DNA of 64,000 bases. Origin: Aquirufa rosea (GTDB lineage: Bacteria > Bacteroidota > Bacteroidia > Cytophagales > Spirosomataceae). The DNA lies in NCBI RefSeq assembly GCF_004118285.1, contig NZ_SDHY01000005.1, positions 124,001 through 188,000 of the forward strand. The letters are read 5' to 3'. The position numbers and the translations under genes are program-made. Positions within the stretch are counted from its first letter, which is position 1; the number at the start of each line of letters is the position of its first letter. Under the pieces are notes generated by a model that did no database searches, had not been told where the DNA came from, and saw only the letters and a program-made list of their open reading frames with translations. Of the stretch, positions 52,826-60,728 are shown piece by piece.

Positions 52826-53701
52826 ATGAGCTCATTATTAGATTTAGTAGGCAATACCCCTTTGGTGGAATTGAAACAATTACATCAGAATAAAAATGTT
52901 CAGATTTTTGGGAAATTGGAGGGGAATAATCCGGGTGGATCAGTCAAAGATCGGGCAGCAAAAAACATGATTGAGTCGGCATTGAGCAGAGGAGATATTC
53001 AGCCTGGCATGAAACTCATAGAAGCAACCTCTGGGAATACGGGTATTGCTTTAGCCATGATTGCTCGTTTGTATAACATCCAGATTGAATTGGCAATGCC
53101 TTCCAATTCTACTCGAGAGCGGGTATTGACCATGGAGGCCTTTGGTGCCACGGTTACCTTAACCAAAAGCATTGAAGAGGCGCGAGATTACGCCATTGAA
53201 AAAGCCGCCACAGGAGAATATGTGTTATTGAATCAATTTGAGAATCCAGACAATTATTTGGCACATTATAAAACCACTGGACCTGAAATTTTTCGGGACA
53301 CCCAAGGGAAAATCACCCATTTCGTAAGTTCTATGGGGACCACAGGAACTATCATGGGAACATCCATGTACTTGAAAGAACAAAATCCCAACATTCAAAT
53401 TGTGGGCTGTCAGCCCACTGAAGGCTCGTCTATTCCTGGAATTCGTCGCTGGCCAGAAGCTTACCGTCCCAAAATTTATCAACCCAATCGTGTTGATCGC
53501 ATTATGGATATTTCTGAGCAGGATGCAGTGAGCATGACTAGAAAATTAGCTAAAGTAGAAGGATTATTTGCAGGAATGAGTAGCGGTGGTGCAGTCACGG
53601 CAAGTATTCGGTTGGCAGAAGAACTTCAGGAAGGGATAATTGTTTGCATTATTTGCGACCGTGGAGACCGATATTTATCCAGTAATTTATTTGGTGAGTA
53701 A
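52826..53701 (+). CDS. cysM: Cysteine synthase CysM (O-acetylserine sulfhydrylase)
   Basis: PLP enzyme making cysteine from O-acetylserine and sulfide or thiosulfate. The PLP lysine lies in NNPGGSVKDRAAKNM and the phosphate-binding loop is EATSGNTGIALAM. GMSSGGAV closes the cofactor site. 291 aa, of the short CysM type. It ends an operon with cysE, mnmH and bshC. Its last 15 bases overlap the convergent lipoprotein gene. Confidence 0.95.
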   Translation: MSSLLDLVGNTPLVELKQLHQNKNVQIFGKLEGNNPGGSVKDRAAKNMIESALSRGDIQPGMKLIEATSGNTGIALAMIARLYNIQIELAMPSNSTRERVLTMEAFGATVTLTKSIEEARDYAIEKAATGEYVLLNQFENPDNYLAHYKTTGPEIFRDTQGKITHFVSSMGTTGTIMGTSMYLKEQNPNIQIVGCQPTEGSSIPGIRRWPEAYRPKIYQPNRVDRIMDISEQDAVSMTRKLAKVEGLFAGMSSGGAVTASIRLAEELQEGIIVCIICDRGDRYLSSNLFGE

Positions 53702-54262
53702 AACTCCTAATAATTTATAATGAGTCGGTTTAGACCATTTTAATTGCTGGCTTCCTTCTATATAATAGGTTTGTACTTGACCATCTGAGAAGGTCATGTA
53801 CATGTTTTTCTTTGTTTCAAATAAAAAATTCTTCTGCGATACCTCAATCTCGACGCGTGTAGGTCGGTTTAAGTCATCTAAATAAACCATAAACTTTTTC
53901 ACTGGAAGGTTTTCCCCTAGTTTTAAAGAATACCAGATGAGGTTAGGCTCCGACAGGTTATCGTAACTTTTCTCAAAAGCAGGTTTATTTAAATCAGCCT
54001 CCAAAAATAAAGACCACTCTTTGGTCCAATCCACATCAGAAACCACTTTTACTTCTTTCTCGCCATCTAAAAAGACCGTTTTGTGCACTTTAGGCTTGGT
54101 CTTTTCAAAAGTCTTGATGTAGGAATTTAGTAAATCAGCCCAAGCAAAATAAGTATTTTTAGAACTCGTTTTCGCAGATTCAGTACAAGAAATTAACCAA
54201 GATCCAGTACTTAAACAGAGTAATATTAGAACGAAACGAAAAGGTAAATTAAACTTTCTCAA
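53687..54262 (-). CDS. Putative lipoprotein of unknown function
   Basis: About 191 residues from a TTG start at 54262 (MRKFNLPFRFVLILLCLSTG, then a lipobox ending LISC). The open frame continues upstream to a TTG at 54325, but that codon falls in the terminator hairpin of the XRE gene, and a TACCTTTA promoter-like element lies at 54289-54296. The downstream TTG, which begins a normal lipoprotein signal, is therefore preferred. The mature part (NTYFAWADLLNSYIKTFEKTKPKVHKTVFLDGEKEVKV) is not recognised. It probably faces the periplasm. Confidence 0.68.
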   Translation of the reverse strand: MRKFNLPFRFVLILLCLSTGSWLISCTESAKTSSKNTYFAWADLLNSYIKTFEKTKPKVHKTVFLDGEKEVKVVSDVDWTKEWSLFLEADLNKPAFEKSYDNLSEPNLIWYSLKLGENLPVKKFMVYLDDLNRPTRVEIEVSQKNFLFETKKNMYMTFSDGQVQTYYIEGSQQLKWSKPTHYKLLGVLLTK

Positions 54263-54288
54263 AACAAAGTGATTGTTTGATTTGGGTA

Positions 54289-54296
54289 TAAAGGTA
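54289..54296 (-). promoter_or_regulatory. -7 like element before the putative lipoprotein
   Basis: Minus-strand TACCTTTA differs from TAnnTTTG at the last base. It lies 27 bases before the TTG at 54262. It supports the shorter protein start but is weak alone. Confidence 0.3.
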
Positions 54297-54317
54297 CGGA
54301 TAATACCTAAATAAGAA

Positions 54318-54354
54318 ATAGCCAAGCTGTCATTTGAAATACATGCTTGGCTAT
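54318..54354 (-). terminator. Hairpin after the XRE regulator gene
   Basis: ATAGCCAAGC (54318-54327) pairs perfectly with GCTTGGCTAT (54345-54354). On the minus strand it is followed by a T-rich but interrupted stretch (TTTCTTATTT). It lies 10 bases after the XRE stop codon. Confidence 0.6.
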
Positions 54355-54363
54355 CGCTTGGAC

Positions 54364-54570
54364 TTAACTCGCTATCACTTCCTCTAATGGGATTTTAAGC
54401 ACTTTAGTCAGCTGAAAAATTTTGGTGGCATTGGGATAATGTTTACCAGACTCCCAATAATTATAAGCACTTTGGCTAACTCCTACGGCACTAGCTACTT
54501 GTTGCTGGGTAAGTTGCAAGGATTGCCTTGATTTAATCAAAGCAACAGAGAATAAATGTTTGGTTTTCAT
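54364..54570 (-). CDS. Small XRE-family helix-turn-helix regulator
   Basis: 68-residue DNA-binding protein: ALIKSRQSLQLTQQQVASAVGVSQSAYNYWESGKHYPNATKIFQLTKVLKIPLEEVI is a complete HTH_3 domain and nothing else. It may be autoregulatory. Its target is unknown and no toxin gene is beside it. It is monocistronic, with promoter-like sequence at 54603-54634 and a hairpin after the stop. Confidence 0.9.
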   Translation of the reverse strand: MKTKHLFSVALIKSRQSLQLTQQQVASAVGVSQSAYNYWESGKHYPNATKIFQLTKVLKIPLEEVIAS

Positions 54571-54602
54571 ACTATTAATTGGTTAGGTGAAATTTATTAA
54601 TT

Positions 54603-54634
54603 CAAATGTTTCGAATTGATCCATAAATTACAAA
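54603..54634 (-). promoter_or_regulatory. Candidate promoter of the XRE regulator
   Basis: The minus strand shows TTTG (54631-54634), a 20-base spacer, and AACATTTG (54603-54610), one mismatch from TAnnTTTG. It lies 33 bases before the ATG at 54570. Confidence 0.35.
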
Positions 54635-54702
54635 TGCGCCTCGAAAAAAAATTTGTTTTTATGAAATTTCTGATATTAGCCCTCCAAAATAGGCAAAAAA
54701 AT

Positions 54703-54726
54703 AGCCTGAAATGAGAATTTCAGGCT
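54703..54726 (-). terminator. Terminator after the amidohydrolase operon
   Basis: AGCCTGAAAT (54703-54712) and ATTTCAGGCT (54717-54726) form a perfect 10-bp stem with a 4-base loop. On the minus strand it is followed by a run of seven T (54695-54701). It ends the 56069-59074 / 54760-56058 transcript. Confidence 0.9.
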
Positions 54727-54759
54727 TTGAAGTCAAATTCTGCCAAGATAAATAGCTGG

Positions 54760-56058
54760 CTATTTTATTTGGTATTTGTATTTATAGCGCTCAAAAAGCT
54801 GAGTATGCTTGTTCTGCAAATCAATGGATCTACCCTGAATAAAGGCATGAGTTAATACACTGGATTTCATATCCAATAAATCACCAGTGGTAATCACTAT
54901 GTTGGCATCTTTTCCGGATTCAATGCTACCCGTTCTAGCCTCTATTCCCAAAATTTTAGCTGGATTTAAAGTAATTACCTGCAGTGCCTCCTCTTTAGTT
55001 AATCCATAGGCAGCTAATGTTCCAGCCATAAATGGTAAATTCCTTTGTTGAGTATAACCATCACCAGAATCTTGACTGATGCTTACTAATACTCCTGCTT
55101 TGAATAAAATAGCTCCTGTTTTATATGGTTGATCAACTGCATCATCATCTGTAGCTGGTAAACTATGAGGTTCAGATAAAATTACACTCACATGATGTTC
55201 CTTTAAAATATCAGCAATCATCCAGCTATCAGCTCCACCAGCAATGACCAATTTAAAATTGAACTCTTTGTTCAACTCTATTGCCGCCAGCATTTCCTTT
55301 ACTAAATCGCAATGAATATATAAGGATTGACTGCGATCAAATAAACCTTTTACGGCTTCAAATTTCAAATTAACTTCCGCGTGAGTCTTTTCACTCAAAT
55401 AAGCTTTTGCCTCTCTAAAAAAGCCTTTGGCTTGTTCTATTCTAGCTAATCCTGCTCTCACAGGATCTGCATTGCCCGAATTAGCTCGTCGCACACCATT
55501 GGGGCGGTTAATCAATGCCGGCATGGTTATGTGAATACCTTCATCGACCAAGTATGCCGCATCCTCCCAATTCCAGGCATCTAATTGTACTACACTCGAA
55601 CTACCCGAAATTAACCCACCCTGTGGAACAATCTGTGCTAATAATACTCCATTCGATCGCAAGGTATTGATTACCTTACTATCGGTATTGTAAGCCACCA
55701 ATGATCGGATGTTGGGATGAATATCCCCCAATTCGGCATAATCCAATGTAGCCCTCGTTGAACTTACTTCCACCAAACCCAAATTAGTATTAGGGGCAAT
55801 AATTCCCGGATAAACATGTTTTCCCGTACCATCGATTTGATCTACATCCGCACCTTGCTCTGGAAGGTTTTTTTCAAGCTTCAGCTTCCCTTTTTCAATG
55901 ATGATATTGCCTTTTTCAATCACTTGACCATTTCCTACATGGATAGTTGCTCCTGAAATGACAATCTTCTTGGTTTGTGCAGGAGCAGGGTGCATGGTTT
56001 CTTGAGCATATAATCCCAAGGAAATCAAACTAAGTATAGCTACAAATATTCTTTTCAT
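54760..56058 (-). CDS. Exported amidohydrolase-family protein lacking the HxH metal site
   Basis: 432 residues with a signal peptide ending at YAQE (about residue 19). The amidohydrolase fold is clear at both ends: GATIHVGNGQVIEKGNIIIEKGK at the N-terminus, and GLTKEEALQVITLNPAKILGIEARTGSIESGKDANIVI at the C-terminus. Where active members have HxH after the first strand, this protein reads VYPGIIAPNTNLG, with no histidine. The usual zinc site is therefore missing, and either catalysis uses other residues or the protein is a non-catalytic partner. It lies 10 bases after the 1001-residue two-domain protein on the same transcript. Confidence 0.85.
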   Translation of the reverse strand: MKRIFVAILSLISLGLYAQETMHPAPAQTKKIVISGATIHVGNGQVIEKGNIIIEKGKLKLEKNLPEQGADVDQIDGTGKHVYPGIIAPNTNLGLVEVSSTRATLDYAELGDIHPNIRSLVAYNTDSKVINTLRSNGVLLAQIVPQGGLISGSSSVVQLDAWNWEDAAYLVDEGIHITMPALINRPNGVRRANSGNADPVRAGLARIEQAKGFFREAKAYLSEKTHAEVNLKFEAVKGLFDRSQSLYIHCDLVKEMLAAIELNKEFNFKLVIAGGADSWMIADILKEHHVSVILSEPHSLPATDDDAVDQPYKTGAILFKAGVLVSISQDSGDGYTQQRNLPFMAGTLAAYGLTKEEALQVITLNPAKILGIEARTGSIESGKDANIVITTGDLLDMKSSVLTHAFIQGRSIDLQNKHTQLFERYKYKYQIK

Positions 56059-56068
56059 CTGGATAATA

Positions 56069-59000
56069 TTAGTTTTCTGTTAAAACCATACGGGCTTGAA
56101 TACGCTCCCAAAGGGTTTTGTCATGTTGATGATCTTCTTCACAATTATTCAATTCTCTAAAAGATGGGGCTGCCGGACGTGTACTGGCTCCTCCTTTTTT
56201 AGCATTCGCCATCTTTTGAATTAATCGTTGTTTTTCGGCTTTTAAATTGACCTGTAAGGTGGCATCCAAATTTCTGTCAAATACTACCATTCCATCTACG
56301 ATGGTCCTCTCCGATTTGGCATATATACTCAAAGGATGCTCAGACCAAAGTACTACATCGGCATCTTTACCCTCTTTAATACTTCCTACTCGATCTGCCA
56401 CGTGCAACATTTTGGCTGGATTTAGAGTGACCATTTTTAAAGCATCCTCCTCATTCATGCCTGTGTATTTAACAGACTTGGCCGCTTCTTGATTTAATCG
56501 ACGAGCCATCTCTGCATCATCTGAATTGATTGCGACGTTAATTCCGTTTTTTTGCATCAAGTATGCGTTTTGAGGAATGGCATCCAAAACTTCCATTTTG
56601 TAGTTCCACCAGTCGCTGAAGGTAGATGCATTGGCCCCATGTTGTTTCATTTTATCGGCTACTTTATAACCTTCCAATATATGAGTAAATGTATTTACCG
56701 TGAAGTTGAACTTCTCTGCCACCTTCATGATGGAATTAATCTCACTTTGAACGTAAGAATGACAAGTCACGAATCGCTTCTTATTTAAAATTTCAAGCAA
56801 GGCTTCCAATTCCAAATCAATGCGTTTACCAGGTCCTAATTTTTCATATTCTCTGGCACGAGTAAAGGCATCTACCAATACCTGCTCCACGCCCATTCGG
56901 GTATCAGGGAATCGATTATTGCTAGTATTATAGGATCTTTTTACATTTTCTCCCAAGGCAAACTTGATGAAAGGATCCCAATTCTTAAACTTCATTTGTT
57001 CCGCATTTTGTCCCCAACGGAACTTGATTAATTGAGTCTGGCCGCCTATGGTATTGCAACTTCCATGAAGGATATGACTACTCGTTACCCCACCACTTAA
57101 TTGCCGATAGATATCAACATCATCTGGATCCAGGATATCTGCTACTCGAACCTCCGCTGTCACCGATTGGGAGCACTCATTGATTCCTCCTGTAGCAGCA
57201 ATATGCGAGTGCTCATCGATAATCCCAGCGGTTAGATGTTTGTTAGTACCATCAATGACTTTTGCTTGAGCATCTTTCAGATTTTTACCCACAGCAGTGA
57301 TTTTGCCGTTTTTGATTAAAACATCCGTTTCTTTTAAAACACCTGATTTTTCATTTGTCCAAACTGTCGCATTTTTAATCAGAATAGTTTCCTGTTTAGG
57401 TATACTTTTTTGTCCAAATCCATTAAATGGATAAACTACATCACCCAAAACCTCTGGCTCTTTGGCCCTCTCTTTTTTATCTGATTTACTCTCCTCCAAT
57501 GCCCCTTCTCTTTGCGCTTTCCAATGAACCCAGTCCCCTGAAGCCAGCTGGCCTGTACCCATCCAGTTATCTCCTTGCTGCGTACCCGTCAATCTAATTT
57601 GCTTCCCTGCTTCACCTTTTTTAGTAAACACCAGATTCACCAATTGATCTTTTTGGCTCAAGTCCACCTGAACCGTATCTACTCCTATTAGGCTGGCTTT
57701 CATATCTGGTTTCACCAAAAGAGTGTATTTTTCTGAGCCTAATTGGAAGGCATATTTACCGCTCAAATTAGACCAAGCATCCACCTGAATACCATATCCC
57801 AATCCTTGTACCCAGTTCTCTATAATCTGTGTTTTATCTTGAAAAATTGGCCCTGAAGTAATTAAAAAATTAGCCAATTTGCCTGCATCCAAAGAACCCA
57901 CTTGATCTTGAATACCCAAGATTTGAGCTGGACTGCTAGTCAAGGCCTCCAAGGCTTTTTGCTCAGAAAGACCCAACTGAATCGATTTTTTAAGGTTAGA
58001 CATGAAAGAGTTCATATCTTTTAGTCCAAAAGCACTCAAAGCAAATGGGATAGATGCCTTCTCAAATGCCGCTGGATTACTTGGTGCCAACTCCCAATGT
58101 TTTAATTCCGCCAAATTCACAAAACGGGCGTCAGTAGGATCCTCTAAATCCATGGCCTGTGGGAAAACCAAAGGAACAATGAAACTAGCTTGTGTGGACT
58201 TAATTTCGTCAATTCTTTGATATTCATCTCCTCCCGCTTTGATGATATATTGTACCCCAAATTCATCTCCTACTTTATCTGCTCTCAAAGCTGACCATTT
58301 ATCATTGACTTCAAAAATTTGTGGCAAAGACAAGTTATCATTAAAGGAAGACAAACTTAAATTTACCCCTTCCTTACTTGGTTTGCTTTTATACCACTGA
58401 GCATCTAAAAAATTTTGTCTCAAAAGTGCGATACTACCCATCAGGGAATTAGGATAATCTTGCGTGGAAGAGCCCTTGCTAAAAGAAAAATGAGCTGATG
58501 CTCTTTCTTTTAATATAACTAAATTTTCCTTTTGACTGGCTAATGAAACCAGCGCGCCAGTTCCTCTTGAGATCCCATCCATTTGGTGAGTGAGTACAAC
58601 ACCAAAACCCGCCTGTCTCAATTCTTTCGCTTTAGCCTCATTTACATTGAACAATTTGGCTTGAGCTACTTCAGATTTCAATGCTTGGTTCCAAGAATAT
58701 GGCCCTTTGGTATTGGAAAGCATCTGGCTGGGACTACGATACGAGTTAGTTGGAGTCGATATCGTTGCGGAACCATAATCGCTGTAAAGGTCAATAAACG
58801 AAGGATAAATGTATTTGCCCTTGCAATCCAACACTACGGCGTTTTTAGGGATAACTAAATTGTTGCCGATTTGCTCAATTTTCCCTTGACGGATTATCAA
58901 TGTGGCATCCGTCAGAGTTGTTTTTGCGTCCTTGACAATAGTCGCATGCGTAAAAGCATAATAGCCTTGTCTTGGATCTGCCACGTCATTGACAGGATAG

Positions 59001-59074
59001 GTGGTCTGTGCCAGCATTGGAAAAACAAGAATTCCCAAAAGGACTGCACACACTAGGGTAATTCGTGATCTCAT
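56069..59074 (-). CDS. Exported tandem amidohydrolase (two domains, first degenerate)
   Basis: 1001 residues with a signal peptide (MRSRITLVCAVLLGILVFPMLAQ). A first amidohydrolase-like domain spans about residues 30-440. At its metal site it reads YIYPSFIDLYSDYG, so HxH is lost. A linker of about 100 residues follows. A second domain (about 560-960) has an intact DEHSHIA motif (about residue 620), RFVTCHSYVQSEI and NVAINSDDAEMARR, so it is probably the active zinc enzyme. Substrate unknown, likely a periplasmic peptide or cyclic amide. It forms a two-gene operon with the degenerate amidohydrolase at 54760-56058. Confidence 0.85.
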   Translation of the reverse strand: MRSRITLVCAVLLGILVFPMLAQTTYPVNDVADPRQGYYAFTHATIVKDAKTTLTDATLIIRQGKIEQIGNNLVIPKNAVVLDCKGKYIYPSFIDLYSDYGSATISTPTNSYRSPSQMLSNTKGPYSWNQALKSEVAQAKLFNVNEAKAKELRQAGFGVVLTHQMDGISRGTGALVSLASQKENLVILKERASAHFSFSKGSSTQDYPNSLMGSIALLRQNFLDAQWYKSKPSKEGVNLSLSSFNDNLSLPQIFEVNDKWSALRADKVGDEFGVQYIIKAGGDEYQRIDEIKSTQASFIVPLVFPQAMDLEDPTDARFVNLAELKHWELAPSNPAAFEKASIPFALSAFGLKDMNSFMSNLKKSIQLGLSEQKALEALTSSPAQILGIQDQVGSLDAGKLANFLITSGPIFQDKTQIIENWVQGLGYGIQVDAWSNLSGKYAFQLGSEKYTLLVKPDMKASLIGVDTVQVDLSQKDQLVNLVFTKKGEAGKQIRLTGTQQGDNWMGTGQLASGDWVHWKAQREGALEESKSDKKERAKEPEVLGDVVYPFNGFGQKSIPKQETILIKNATVWTNEKSGVLKETDVLIKNGKITAVGKNLKDAQAKVIDGTNKHLTAGIIDEHSHIAATGGINECSQSVTAEVRVADILDPDDVDIYRQLSGGVTSSHILHGSCNTIGGQTQLIKFRWGQNAEQMKFKNWDPFIKFALGENVKRSYNTSNNRFPDTRMGVEQVLVDAFTRAREYEKLGPGKRIDLELEALLEILNKKRFVTCHSYVQSEINSIMKVAEKFNFTVNTFTHILEGYKVADKMKQHGANASTFSDWWNYKMEVLDAIPQNAYLMQKNGINVAINSDDAEMARRLNQEAAKSVKYTGMNEEDALKMVTLNPAKMLHVADRVGSIKEGKDADVVLWSEHPLSIYAKSERTIVDGMVVFDRNLDATLQVNLKAEKQRLIQKMANAKKGGASTRPAAPSFRELNNCEEDHQHDKTLWERIQARMVLTEN

Positions 59075-59137
59075 ATTAGTTAATTGATGAATTTCGAAAC
59101 TAGATAAAGGATATGGAAGGCTTAACCTGATTTATAG

Positions 59138-60493
59138 TTAATTGTTTTTTAAACGGATAAATTTTTTGTCATAATACCTGGCTATACATTTACACCATAA
59201 ATGGCTTGAATCTGTGGAAATTTCCTCTCCAAATAAAAAAGCAGATTTGGTTAGAATAGCAGGTAATTCTACTCCCTCAGGTGTAGGTTTTTGTAAGAGC
59301 AAGAATCGAGCTTTTTGCTCTTTGGCGAATTGAAATGCTGTACCCGAACTAATTTCATCGGCCATTAAACGGGCGCTTTTACTAAAATGCATGTTGGGCA
59401 AAATAAGTAGCATTATAGCAATTTGAACAGGAAATTGAGCTTTGATTGGAATAGAAACATTGATTTGTTGATGAATCAAATAACTCAGGTATCCCGTGCC
59501 CATAAACAAGTACATAAACAATAGACTTAGGGTTCTTTTAGGAATACCTGTTTCATCCAAGGCCAAAGAAATCGGTAAAAAACTTAGGTAATAGCCAAGA
59601 ACGATGATTCCTGCAATGCCTATAATAATGCTCCATGAATAGGGTTTAAGCTGTTTATTCCCCGTGCCAAATAAGAGTATCCATCCATTGGCTAACCAAA
59701 ACAAAGGTTCTTTTAAAAACAAGTAAAACTGCTGACAAGCCTTCAACGCCGCATCCCAGATTCCCACCATAAGAGCTACATGTTTGGTGGCCCGGACCGT
59801 ATTTCCTGGTGCTAAAATCACAATCGCTATACCTATCACCCAAACTGTACCTAGTAGCCAAAGTTCCGGTTCTATCTTTCTGTTTTTAATGATCTGGTAA
59901 AGCTGCAAACAGCCAAAAACCGCTGAAAAAAATATCATGGTCACCTCACTACTCCCAATTAAAAAAAACAAAACCAAGGGTAATATGATGGTTCTAACCC
60001 ATCGAGAAGTAGCGTAATAGTATAAGTTAAAAAAGAGGATTACCAATTGGAAAGACAAGGGATAGAACAGCCCTGAAAACCAAAAATACCATTCATAGAA
60101 TCCCGGAATGGTATACCAACCAATAGCTTGAAATAGGAGCGCAGCCCAAATAACTTGAGGATGCCAAATGGATTTTTGAAATAGGTTTTTAAATAAATAG
60201 AGTGCATTCGCTAATCCCAAGATGAGAATGAACCAAGTCCCCCATTTAAAATAGCTAAAATCTGGACTGAAAATTAAGGGATTTAGATGCAGAATGACGT
60301 TTCCAAAATATCTGCCGCTCCATCCTATATAATATTGATAGGCCCCGCCCAAGATTCCATATTCCTTTCCTACCCAGGCAAAACAAAAATCATCTGTGAT
60401 GTTTGGCCCATTGGCGAGCGCCATAGTTCCCATCAAATATGCCATCATTCCCCAAAATACCAATGCCAGGAAAAGAAGGACAGTTTGTTTCAT
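59138..60493 (-). CDS. Polytopic membrane protein (DUF6056-like)
   Basis: About 451 residues with ten or more hydrophobic segments, starting MKQTVLLFLALVFWGMMAYLMG. The early loop ANGPNITDDFCFAWVGKEYG..YYIGWSGRYFGN resembles the DUF6056 / GtrC-like group of glycan-associated membrane proteins, but I hold this loosely. An upstream TTG at 60565 would add 24 residues of doubtful sequence, so the ATG at 60491-60493 is chosen. It may move or modify a lipid-linked sugar. No glycosyltransferase genes are beside it. Confidence 0.7.
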   Translation of the reverse strand: MKQTVLLFLALVFWGMMAYLMGTMALANGPNITDDFCFAWVGKEYGILGGAYQYYIGWSGRYFGNVILHLNPLIFSPDFSYFKWGTWFILILGLANALYLFKNLFQKSIWHPQVIWAALLFQAIGWYTIPGFYEWYFWFSGLFYPLSFQLVILFFNLYYYATSRWVRTIILPLVLFFLIGSSEVTMIFFSAVFGCLQLYQIIKNRKIEPELWLLGTVWVIGIAIVILAPGNTVRATKHVALMVGIWDAALKACQQFYLFLKEPLFWLANGWILLFGTGNKQLKPYSWSIIIGIAGIIVLGYYLSFLPISLALDETGIPKRTLSLLFMYLFMGTGYLSYLIHQQINVSIPIKAQFPVQIAIMLLILPNMHFSKSARLMADEISSGTAFQFAKEQKARFLLLQKPTPEGVELPAILTKSAFLFGEEISTDSSHLWCKCIARYYDKKFIRLKNN

Positions 60494-60608
60494 GCGAATA
60501 GGAATTAACAAAGGTGTTTTCAATGGTATATCCTGTAAAATTAGGCAGATGAGCCTACGAATCAAATCTTTAAATTCATAAATTAAAGCGTCACCAATAA
60601 ATAATTAA

Positions 60609-60624
60609 CTGGGGCTATCCCCAG
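60609..60624. other. Short GC hairpin in the divergent intergenic region
   Basis: CTGGGG (60609-60614) and CCCCAG (60619-60624) form a perfect 6-bp inverted repeat around CTAT in otherwise AT-rich sequence. It lies between two divergent genes. A regulator site or a remnant terminator are both possible. Confidence 0.4.
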
Positions 60625-60677
60625 AACAGCCATGAATAAATTTAAAAATATTAATATCTTGTACTTGGTTTCCTAAA

Positions 60678-60685
60678 TATCTTTG
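60678..60685 (+). promoter_or_regulatory. -7 promoter element for the SASA esterase gene
   Basis: TATCTTTG is an exact TAnnTTTG match 43 bases before the ATG at 60729. A TTG at 60659-60661 is 16 bases upstream, slightly closer than ideal for a -33 element. Confidence 0.5.
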
Positions 60686-60728
60686 TGGAAAATTTACTCC
60701 AAGGGAAACAAAAAGTAACAACAAATCC

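Noticed and set aside
54263-54325. Upstream TTG start of the lipoprotein at 54325
   Set aside because: The codon falls inside the terminator hairpin of the XRE gene (54318-54354) and displaces the signal peptide from the N-terminus.
54364-54570. XRE gene and adjacent lipoprotein as a toxin-antitoxin pair
   Set aside because: The neighbour has a lipoprotein signal, no toxin motif, and a terminator lies between the two genes.
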